A stretch of DNA of 5,098 nt from Paraglaciecola arctica (lineage in GTDB: Bacteria > Pseudomonadota > Gammaproteobacteria > Enterobacterales > Alteromonadaceae): the NCBI GenBank assembly GCA_003232445.1, contig QIJM01000226.1:1-5098 (forward strand). The letters are read 5' to 3'. Within the stretch, counting starts at the first letter, position 1. The number at the start of each line of letters is the position of its first letter. Below are positions 1 through 5,098 of the stretch, one piece after another. The position numbers and the translations under genes are program-made. The notes below the pieces were generated by a model. That model saw nothing but the letters and a program-made list of their open reading frames with translations, was not told where the DNA came from and did not search any database.

Positions 1-1623
1 GCCTCTTTGCCACATACCATAACTGATAACCCCCAGCACTACTGACAGAGCAGTCCAATACAGCATGTACCAGTTCTGAGTCTGGATAAACCAGCCGTAA
101 CCATTCAAATCTGAGTATTGCATCACCGGAGCGGCGCCAAAATTAAACATGTTGTGTTCAATGCCTATTGGACTGAAGGCCATAGATACAAATATGTAGC
201 CAACAAAAATTAACATGCCCACATATTTATTGGGGCTTAACACTTGGATCAAAAATGCCAACACTATGAGTAGGCAAAAGGGCAATACAGCGAAATACAG
301 TAAGCTGATTAAATATTGCCCGAACTCGATGTTTTCATAACCCGAGAGCAACTGTTTGATAATAGCGATGAGCAAACCTAAAAAGTGCAGCGATACGATC
401 ACTAACATCACGGCAAGCAATTTTGATAACCAAAAGGTGACGTTGGGCACGGGCATACTGTCTACAATATCGCCCATACCTACAGTACGTTCACGCCAAA
501 CCACTTCTGCTGTGTAATAAGTGATAACAATAATCGTCATCAAGCTAAAAGCACCCACAATGATTTGCACTAAGGTTTGAGTGAGCGGCCAGTTTGGCGC
601 GCCAAAAGCACCGTTTATATTGAAAAAACCGGCAATCAGCTGAAAAGCCGAGAACAGCAATAAAACAGGGAATGCGGGGCTTAGCACTACCTGTTTTATT
701 TCAAATTTGGTACGAATGATAAATTGCGCAAAACCGTTATTGGCTGAGGCCTGAATCGCTATATTGCTGTTGGTGGGAATAACGTCTATTTTTTCTTTCT
801 TAGATTTTTTGCTGGCTTTGTTTGCGGTTAAATTTAATGGTTTAAATAATCCGCCTGCGGTCAGTAAAATAAAACCTCCTATCGCTACCCATAATAATCG
901 ATTTTGTAATACTGCACCCTCAAGAACCGGGAATAGTGAATTTTTTTCAAAGGTTGTCCAGTAGCGGGCATATTCGCTAAATGACCTGAGCGCGAAAGGG
1001 TCAAGCAGTGCGCGGACGGTACGTTGCTCAGGTTCATTAAACACTTGCCCTGCAACCACATATAAAATAAATAGTCCTAAGGCACAGATGTAACCTGCCA
1101 TCATACTTTTAAAAAGGTTAGTCGCCCCGTAAAATAAAGCTGAAAGAACAAAAATAGTCGTAGTGGAAAAAATCAAGAAGGGCTGCACATACATCATCAA
1201 GCTGTTCGGGCCAATTCTTTCGCCATCGACCCAAGGCATTAAGCTGCCTATGAGTATACCCAGTGGCACCATGGCAAATACGGTTAGACATATCAAATAA
1301 GCGCCCAAAAACCGTCCAAGATTATAACGAAAGGGTTTGATGGGCTTGGTATAAATAATCTCTGACATCAAAGACGTATGGTTTCGTGTGGCAGTACCCG
1401 CTACAAAGTTGACCACCATAAACATACCAAACAGACTTAAAATCAGCATGATTTGGGTCACAGCAAAGGGGCTATTAAACAATACATTGCCGCCTGAACC
1501 AATTTGTATCTGATCAATGGTGATTGCCAAAAATGGCAATAAGAAAAAAACTAAACAGGTCACGATAAAAGAGGGTTGGCGAGTAAAATAGCGCCATTCA
1601 AACCCTAACATTTGAATAAACAT
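1..1623 (-). CDS. ABC-2 type transporter permease, single chain with two tandem six-helix halves; C-terminus beyond window (partial)
   Basis: The frame is open for 541 codons from the ATG at 1623 to base 1 with no stop, so the gene is cut by the window edge. The start follows a strong ribosome binding site, AAGGAAG, 7 nt upstream, which overlaps the stop of the ATPase gene. I count about 12 hydrophobic helices (roughly residues 18-36, 56-76, 106-128, 146-167, 173-192, 243-260, 318-334, 350-372, 401-423, 438-460, 467-485, 519-537). A lysine-rich linker (about 265-280) separates two similar halves: FEWRYFTRQPSF (8-19) resembles FEIKQVVLSPAF (307-318), and the loop at 77-108 resembles the loop at 373-404. 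The protein should sit in the inner membrane and form the channel for the adjacent ATPase. The loop WRERTVGMGDIVDSMPVPN (376-394) recalls a family in which a permease of this kind is fused to a C-terminal M1 aminopeptidase. That is family memory; the peptidase is not in the window. The substrate is unknown. Confidence 0.88.
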   Translation of the reverse strand, partial: MFIQMLGFEWRYFTRQPSFIVTCLVFFLLPFLAITIDQIQIGSGGNVLFNSPFAVTQIMLILSLFGMFMVVNFVAGTATRNHTSLMSEIIYTKPIKPFRYNLGRFLGAYLICLTVFAMVPLGILIGSLMPWVDGERIGPNSLMMYVQPFLIFSTTTIFVLSALFYGATNLFKSMMAGYICALGLFILYVVAGQVFNEPEQRTVRALLDPFALRSFSEYARYWTTFEKNSLFPVLEGAVLQNRLLWVAIGGFILLTAGGLFKPLNLTANKASKKSKKEKIDVIPTNSNIAIQASANNGFAQFIIRTKFEIKQVVLSPAFPVLLLFSAFQLIAGFFNINGAFGAPNWPLTQTLVQIIVGAFSLMTIIVITYYTAEVVWRERTVGMGDIVDSMPVPNVTFWLSKLLAVMLVIVSLHFLGLLIAIIKQLLSGYENIEFGQYLISLLYFAVLPFCLLIVLAFLIQVLSPNKYVGMLIFVGYIFVSMAFSPIGIEHNMFNFGAAPVMQYSDLNGYGWFIQTQNWYMLYWTALSVVLGVISYGMWQRG

Positions 1624-1630
1624 AACAGAG

Positions 1631-1637
1631 CTTCCTT
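1631..1637 (-). promoter_or_regulatory. Ribosome binding site of the permease gene, overlapping the ATPase stop codon
   Basis: Read on the minus strand, the sequence TAAGGAAG contains both the ATPase stop codon TAA and a strong Shine-Dalgarno AAGGAAG, 7 nt before the permease ATG at 1623. The overlap suggests that translation of the two subunits is coupled, and it supports the chosen permease start. Confidence 0.8.
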
Positions 1638-2517
1638 ATGCTGCTTGGGTTGAACGAGAGTTATGTAAGGTAGTGAAATACACATCCTCTAAGGTCGCAG
1701 GCGTGCTTTCAAAACCTTCAGGCGCTTCGGGTGCCAGAACATGCAATACCGTGCGACCAGCAAACAGGCGTTTTGAAATAACAGGTAGGGTATTTTCTAA
1801 TACTGTGGCTTCTTCAATAGACACGGTTTTGCGCCAAATCTGACCGTTTAAGTCGGCGGTTACTTCTAGTGGATTACCTTGCAGTAATATCTGACCATTA
1901 CCCAGCACTGCCATGTTAGAGCATAGCTCCGACACGTCATCGACTATATGGGTCGATAAAATAATGACTTTTTCTTCGCCTAAAGTGACCAGTAAGTTAT
2001 GGAATCGATTACGTTCTTCTGGATCAAGACCGGCTGTTGGTTCATCTACTATTAATAAATCTGGATCGCCTAACAAGGCCTGAGCAATACCAAAACGTTG
2101 GCGCATACCACCAGAAAATCCACTGACTGCTTTTTTGCGGTGCTGAAACAAATTGGTGTGTGCTAACAAACCATCCACCGCTTCTTTACGCTCTGCTTTA
2201 TTGGCAATGCCTTTCAATATCGCCAAGTGATTTAATAAATCAAGAGCGCTAACACGAGGGTACACACCAAAGTCTTGCGGTAAATAACCTAAGCGTTGAC
2301 GTAATTCGTTTGGTTGGGTGAGTACATTAATATCGTCGAATTGTATACTGCCTGTATCGGGTTGTTGAAGTGTGGCAATAGTGCGCATCAAACTGGATTT
2401 ACCCGCACCATTAGGACCAAGCAAACCAAACAAGCCTTTTTGGATGTCTATGGTTATATTATTAAGGGCTTTTACCCCGTTGTCGTAAGTTTTTGATATA
2501 TCTTTAATTTTTAGCAT
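1636..2517 (-). CDS. ABC transporter ATP-binding protein (CcmA/NatA-like exporter ATPase)
   Basis: This 293-residue protein hydrolyses ATP to drive the membrane protein encoded 12 nt downstream. All nucleotide-binding elements are visible in order: Walker A GPNGAGKS (34-41), Q-loop glutamine 81 in YLPQDFG, the ABC signature SGFSGGMRQR (132-141), Walker B LLIVDEP (154-160) with catalytic Glu159, D-loop AGLDPEE (162-168) and H-loop His190. After the roughly 215-residue ATPase core there is a C-terminal extension of about 75 residues ending in TLEDVYFTTL, a common ending in the ABC-2 exporter ATPases. The start at 2517 gives the usual N-terminus MLKIKDISKTY. No clear Shine-Dalgarno precedes it; an ATG 14 nt upstream is out of frame. 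It should work in the cytoplasm as a homodimer on the single-chain permease. Exporter family membership is well supported; the cargo cannot be told from the sequence. Confidence 0.95.
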   Translation of the reverse strand: MLKIKDISKTYDNGVKALNNITIDIQKGLFGLLGPNGAGKSSLMRTIATLQQPDTGSIQFDDINVLTQPNELRQRLGYLPQDFGVYPRVSALDLLNHLAILKGIANKAERKEAVDGLLAHTNLFQHRKKAVSGFSGGMRQRFGIAQALLGDPDLLIVDEPTAGLDPEERNRFHNLLVTLGEEKVIILSTHIVDDVSELCSNMAVLGNGQILLQGNPLEVTADLNGQIWRKTVSIEEATVLENTLPVISKRLFAGRTVLHVLAPEAPEGFESTPATLEDVYFTTLHNSRSTQAA

Positions 2518-2545
2518 CGCTTGAACCGCATTTTTAGTTTTTATT

Positions 2546-2573
2546 GTTGTAAATATGCAGAATTCATTTTCAA
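2546..2573 (-). promoter_or_regulatory. Weak candidate sigma-70 promoter for the ABC operon
   Basis: On the minus strand TTGAAA (2573-2568) is followed after 16 nt by TACAAC (2551-2546), each matching four or five of six consensus bases. It lies about 30 nt before the ATPase start, in AT-rich DNA where such matches occur by chance. A promoter must exist in this divergent gap if the operon is transcribed from here, but this exact placement is uncertain. Confidence 0.25.
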
Positions 2574-2630
2574 TAGTCTATAGGTGCAACATTTTCTTAC
2601 GAAAACACAGAATTTAATTTGGGAGAAAGA

Positions 2631-2644
2631 TATACTACGCGGCC
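2631..2644 (+). promoter_or_regulatory. Candidate aspS promoter: -10 TATACT with GC-rich discriminator
   Basis: TATACT at 2631-2636 matches five of six consensus -10 bases and is followed at once by ACGCGGCC, a GC-rich discriminator of the kind found at stringently controlled promoters of translation genes. No convincing -35 box lies 16-18 nt upstream. Transcription would begin near 2643, giving a leader of about 44 nt before the aspS ATG. Regulation by ppGpp is inference only. Confidence 0.4.
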
Positions 2645-2671
2645 TTAATTTCTCATCAGTGTTTACGTTTT

Positions 2672-2679
2672 AAAGGCGG
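2672..2679 (+). promoter_or_regulatory. Ribosome binding site of aspS
   Basis: AAAGGCGG lies 7 nt before the ATG at 2687. It contains AAGG, has good spacing, and fixes the aspS start, which also gives the N-terminus MRTDYCG expected for the family. Confidence 0.65.
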
Positions 2680-2686
2680 TTTTTCC

Positions 2687-4453
2687 ATGCGCACGGACTA
2701 TTGTGGCAATATCAATTCATCTTATATCGGACAAACCGTCACTTTGTGTGGCTGGGTTAATCGTAGTCGTGACTTAGGGGGGGTTATTTTTATCGACCTG
2801 CGGGATCGTGAGGGTGTGGTGCAGGTGGTATTTGATCCTGATTTAGCCGAAATTTTTGATACTGCAAATAGTCTACGAAACGAATTTTGTGTGCAATTAA
2901 GCGGTTTAGTACGCGCCAGGCCACAAGGCCAAGTGAATAAAGATATGTCTACTGGCGAAATAGAAATGCTCGGTAAGTCTTTGACTATTCTTAATAAAGC
3001 AGCTGTATTACCACTAGATTGGAACCAAGAAAACTCTGAAGAGCAACGTCTAAAGTATCGTTACCTAGATTTACGTCGCCCTTTGATGAGTGATCGTTTG
3101 AAATTCAGAGCCAAAGTCACTAGTAGCGTGCGTAGTTATCTTGAAAATGACGGTTTCTTGGATATTGAAACACCCATTTTGACCAAAGCCACGCCAGAAG
3201 GCGCACGTGATTATTTAGTGCCAAGCCGCACTCATAAAGGCCAGTTTTTTGCTTTGCCTCAATCGCCACAATTGTTTAAACAATTGTTGATGATGTCGGG
3301 CATGGATAGGTATTACCAAATCGTAAAATGTTTCCGTGACGAAGATTTACGTGCTGATCGTCAGCCCGAATTTACCCAAATCGATATTGAAACCACCTTC
3401 TTAGATGCTCAAGGCGTTATGGCGATTACTGAAGGTTTAATACGCGATTTGTTCCAAAAAATGCTGTCAGTAGATTTGGGCGAATTCCCAAGCATGACCT
3501 ACGCCGATGCTATGCGCCGTTTTGGTAGCGATAAACCTGATCTACGTAACCCACTAGAATTGACTGATGTAGCTGATTTACTTAAAGATGTTGAGTTTAA
3601 AGTATTCTCTGGCCCTGCAAATGACTCTGCAGGGCGTGTTGCAGTTATCCGTGTGCCAGGCGGGGCTAAGTTATCCCGTAAACAAATTGACGGTTACGGA
3701 ACATTTGTCGGCATCTATGGTGCTAAAGGTTTAGCGTGGATGAAAGTCAACGACCTTGAAGCCGGTATGCAAGGGTTGCAATCACCTATCCTTAAGTTCT
3801 TAAATGAAGATGTGGCCAAAGGTATTGTTGAACGCAGTGGCGCACAAAGTGGCGACATTCTTTTATTCGGTGCCGACAGCAATACAGTGGTCACAGAAGC
3901 ATTAGGCGCGCTTAGGCTAAAACTAGGCGAAGACTTAGAGTTATTAGAAGGTGAGTGGAAACCTCTTTGGGTTGTGGATTTTCCTATGTTTGAAGAGTTT
4001 GATGGTCAGTTCCATGCATTGCACCATCCGTTTACAGCACCAAGAGATATGACTCCAGATGAACTAGCGGCAAATCCCGCAGGTGCCTTGTCAAATGCTT
4101 ACGACATGGTATTAAATGGCTGTGAGTTGGGTGGCGGTTCGGTACGTATTCACCAGCAAGATATGCAAGCCAAAGTATTTTCGTTGTTAGGTATCAGTGA
4201 TGAAGAAGCCGAAATGAAATTTGGTTTTCTACTTGAAGCACTTAAGTTTGGTGCGCCGCCTCATGCTGGTTTAGCCTTTGGTTTAGATAGGTTAGTGATG
4301 CTTATGACAGGCGCTACGTCTATTCGTGATGTGATGGCCTTTCCTAAAACCAACACCGCTGCCTGTCCTTTGACAAACGCACCGGGTGAAGCAAATCCAG
4401 AGCAACTCAAAGAGCTTTCAATTCAAATGGTAATAGAAAAGAAAGCGGATTAA
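2687..4453 (+). CDS. aspS: Aspartate--tRNA ligase (AspRS)
   Basis: This cytoplasmic class II synthetase joins aspartate to tRNA-Asp using ATP. The 588-residue length is close to the E. coli enzyme (590), and the two align without large gaps as I recall the E. coli sequence. An N-terminal OB-fold anticodon-binding domain spans about residues 1-105 ([11 protein letters not shown] at 22-32). Motif 1 ends in the invariant proline of ETPIL (Pro163). The flipping-loop Glu171 and the aspartate-binding segment QSPQLFK (192-198) are present. Motif 2 is [18 protein letters not shown] (216-233) with Arg217; motif 3 is GLAFGLDR (528-535) with Arg535. The bacterial GAD insertion domain lies at about 285-420, and the HH pair of the active site is at 446-447. 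Leu30 is the residue I associate with tRNA-Asp-specific rather than non-discriminating enzymes, so no Asn mischarging is predicted; this relies on remembered literature. It is the first gene of the plus-strand cluster, 13 nt before the nudB remnant with no terminator between them. Confidence 0.99.
   Translation: MRTDYCGNINSSYIGQTVTLCGWVNRSRDLGGVIFIDLRDREGVVQVVFDPDLAEIFDTANSLRNEFCVQLSGLVRARPQGQVNKDMSTGEIEMLGKSLTILNKAAVLPLDWNQENSEEQRLKYRYLDLRRPLMSDRLKFRAKVTSSVRSYLENDGFLDIETPILTKATPEGARDYLVPSRTHKGQFFALPQSPQLFKQLLMMSGMDRYYQIVKCFRDEDLRADRQPEFTQIDIETTFLDAQGVMAITEGLIRDLFQKMLSVDLGEFPSMTYADAMRRFGSDKPDLRNPLELTDVADLLKDVEFKVFSGPANDSAGRVAVIRVPGGAKLSRKQIDGYGTFVGIYGAKGLAWMKVNDLEAGMQGLQSPILKFLNEDVAKGIVERSGAQSGDILLFGADSNTVVTEALGALRLKLGEDLELLEGEWKPLWVVDFPMFEEFDGQFHALHHPFTAPRDMTPDELAANPAGALSNAYDMVLNGCELGGGSVRIHQQDMQAKVFSLLGISDEEAEMKFGFLLEALKFGAPPHAGLAFGLDRLVMLMTGATSIRDVMAFPKTNTAACPLTNAPGEANPEQLKELSIQMVIEKKAD
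3268..3287 (+). repeat. 20-bp perfect palindrome within aspS
   Basis: The 20 bases from ACAATTG to CAATTGT, centred on GTTTAAAC, are identical to their reverse complement. They encode part of the conserved aspartate-binding segment PQLFKQL. The protein sequence (Gln-Leu, Phe-Lys, Gln-Leu) with AT-rich codons largely forces this symmetry, so a regulatory role is doubtful. Confidence 0.9.
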
Positions 4454-4466
4454 TTTTAAGTATCCA

Positions 4467-4688
4467 ATGACATCAAACTATCGCATTCCCCAATCTGCCC
4501 TTACGGTTGTGTATAATCGGTCTGGGCATATATTTGCAGTTGAAGTCGCCGACGATCAAGGGATAAGTTTAACTGAACACTCTGCCTATTTATGGTTAGA
4601 CAAACCATCCGCTATGCAAAAAGTGTGGTCGAATATCAACCGTGAGGCAATCTTTTTATATGTGCCAGATGCCAATTTATACACTTAA
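4467..4688 (+). pseudogene. nudB: nudB remnant: internally deleted dihydroneopterin triphosphate pyrophosphohydrolase lacking the Nudix box
   Basis: This 73-codon ORF starts 13 nt after aspS, the position of nudB in E. coli, with only a weak ribosome binding site (TAAG). Residues 4-17 (YRIPQSALTVVYN) match the start of NudB (YKRPVSILVVIYA in E. coli, from memory). Residues 23-73 match its C-terminal part: FAVEVADDQGISLTEH aligns gap-free with FCLALPHERQIVFTEH, followed by AYLWLDKPSAM against AYKWLDAPAAA, and NREAI against NRQAI. Full NudB has about 150 residues. The missing stretch of roughly 85 residues between about residues 18 and 22 (near bases 4515-4535) holds the whole Nudix box, so the metal-binding glutamates are absent and the product cannot have the folate-pathway activity. 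The frame is kept, so a small stable peptide could still be made. An assembly collapse is an alternative explanation. Confidence 0.75.
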
Positions 4689-4733
4689 TCGTTACCTTGA
4701 ACAGTCCGCTGTGATATATCGAGTCATGCGCTA

Positions 4734-5098
4734 ATGTCGATTATTTTGGGAATTGATCCAGGCTCTCGATCCAGGCTCTCGGATCACGGGTTACGGCGTC
4801 ATAAAAAAAGTCGGCCAGAAATCCGAGTATATAGGCAGTGGGTGTATTCGGGTTCAAGGTGACGAGCTTGCCCCAAGGTTAAAACAGATCTTCGATGGTG
4901 TGAGTGAAATCATTCACCAATTCCAGCCTACCGAGTTTGCTATAGAACAAGTGTTTATGGCGAAAAATCCTGATTCAGCATTAAAGCTTGGTCAAGCAAG
5001 AGGCGCCGCGATAGTCGCTGCAACGACGTTTGACCTGCCAGTCGCAGAGTATTCCGCAAGGCAAATTAAACAATCAGTGGTGGGTAAAGGCAACGCGG
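4734..5098 (+). pseudogene. ruvC: ruvC, Holliday-junction endonuclease, frameshifted by a 13-bp duplication near its start; 3' end beyond window
   Basis: RuvC cuts Holliday junctions together with RuvAB. The ATG at 4734 begins [12 protein letters not shown], the normal N-terminus with catalytic Asp8 (Asp7 in E. coli by usual numbering). A 13-bp tandem duplication at 4755-4781 then shifts the frame, and translation from this ATG ends at TGA 4860-4862 after 42 codons. The rest of RuvC continues intact one base later, from 4783 to the window end: [21 protein letters not shown], then [24 protein letters not shown] with the second catalytic glutamate in AIEQ, and [13 protein letters not shown]. 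No other stop occurs in that frame up to 5098. The two C-terminal catalytic aspartates lie outside. Removing one 13-bp copy restores a normal gene in full. It is 45 nt downstream of the nudB remnant; yebC, which separates them in E. coli, is absent. A real mutation and a sequencing or assembly error look the same here. Confidence 0.88.
4755..4781 (+). repeat. Perfect 13-bp tandem duplication inside ruvC
   Basis: The unit GATCCAGGCTCTC occurs twice back to back (4755-4767 and 4768-4780), and the period of 13 extends one base further to 4781. The unit covers the codons for the Asp-Pro-Gly-Ser motif. Because 13 is not a multiple of three, the duplication breaks the ruvC frame. The lack of any divergence between copies indicates a very recent event or an artefact. 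Confidence 0.97.

Noticed and set aside
764..964. A 66-codon plus-strand open frame opposite the permease gene
   Set aside because: It lies wholly antisense to the well-supported permease frame, has no ribosome binding site or family resemblance, and looks like a shadow of that frame.
1523..1540. A 7-bp inverted repeat ATTGCCA / TGGCAAT with a loop of four A's beside an A-run
   Set aside because: It lies within the first membrane helix of the permease gene. On the gene's own strand the T-run precedes the hairpin, so it cannot act as a terminator.
2314..2496. A 60-codon plus-strand open frame opposite the ABC ATPase
   Set aside because: It is antisense to the Walker A region of a clear ABC ATPase gene and has no protein-like features.
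3612..3635. An 8-bp perfect inverted repeat (GCCCTGCA / TGCAGGGC, 8-nt loop) that could form a hairpin
   Set aside because: It lies inside aspS, encodes the conserved GPAND..GR segment, and no T-run follows, so it is not a terminator. It is probably coincidental.
4697..4723. A possible promoter or LexA (SOS) box before ruvC: TTGAAC and CTGTGATATATC
   Set aside because: The -10-like TATATC is only 12 nt from TTGAAC, and the CTGT half-site has no matching ACAG at the right distance. The nearby ACAG/CTGT pair is in the wrong orientation and spacing for LexA.
4689..4733. Space between the nudB remnant and ruvC examined for yebC or other coding remains
   Set aside because: Only 45 nt, with no recognisable YebC residues and no hairpin with a T-run.
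1..5098. CRISPR array, tRNA, rRNA, insertion sequence or attachment site
   Set aside because: No regularly spaced repeats, tRNA-like cloverleaf, transposase frame or flanking inverted repeats were seen. The only tandem repeat is the 13-bp duplication in ruvC.

Overview
The window looks like the chromosome of a marine gammaproteobacterium close to the Alteromonadales (Alteromonas/Glaciecola/Paraglaciecola-like). The evidence is an AspRS very close to the E. coli type, the aspS-nudB-...-ruvC gene order known from gammaproteobacteria, moderate GC and AT-rich codon choice. The genus is an inference; there is no rRNA or other strong taxonomic marker.

Left part (1-2517, minus strand): a two-gene ABC exporter-type operon. 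An ABC ATPase (2517 to 1636) with all nucleotide-binding motifs is followed after 12 nt by a large membrane protein whose reading frame stays open from 1623 to the window edge. The 541 visible residues form two tandem, recognisably related six-helix ABC-2 permease halves. By comparison with remembered homologues the protein probably continues outside the window, possibly into an M1 aminopeptidase domain; that part is not visible.

Middle (2518-2686): a short divergent intergenic region with a plausible aspS promoter (-10 TATACT followed by a GC-rich discriminator), an aspS ribosome binding site and a weak candidate promoter for the ABC operon.

Right part (2687-5098, plus strand): aspS is complete (588 aa) and carries every class II synthetase motif. 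It is followed by two genes that both appear damaged. (a) A 73-codon ORF carries the N-terminal strand and the whole C-terminal part of NudB (dihydroneopterin triphosphate pyrophosphohydrolase), but the middle of the protein, including the Nudix box, is missing through an in-frame internal deletion. (b) ruvC, the Holliday-junction resolvase gene, has a perfect 13-bp tandem duplication exactly at the codons of its first catalytic aspartate. This shifts the frame, and translation from the normal ATG ends after 42 codons; the rest of ruvC is intact to the window edge. yebC, which lies between nudB and ruvC in E. coli, is not present here.

The main points of interest are these two adjacent lesions, which could be real gene decay or sequence/assembly errors, and the fact that the second copy of the ruvC duplication re-creates the catalytic Asp-Pro-Gly-Ser motif in the correct frame. 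I see no wholly new multi-gene system.
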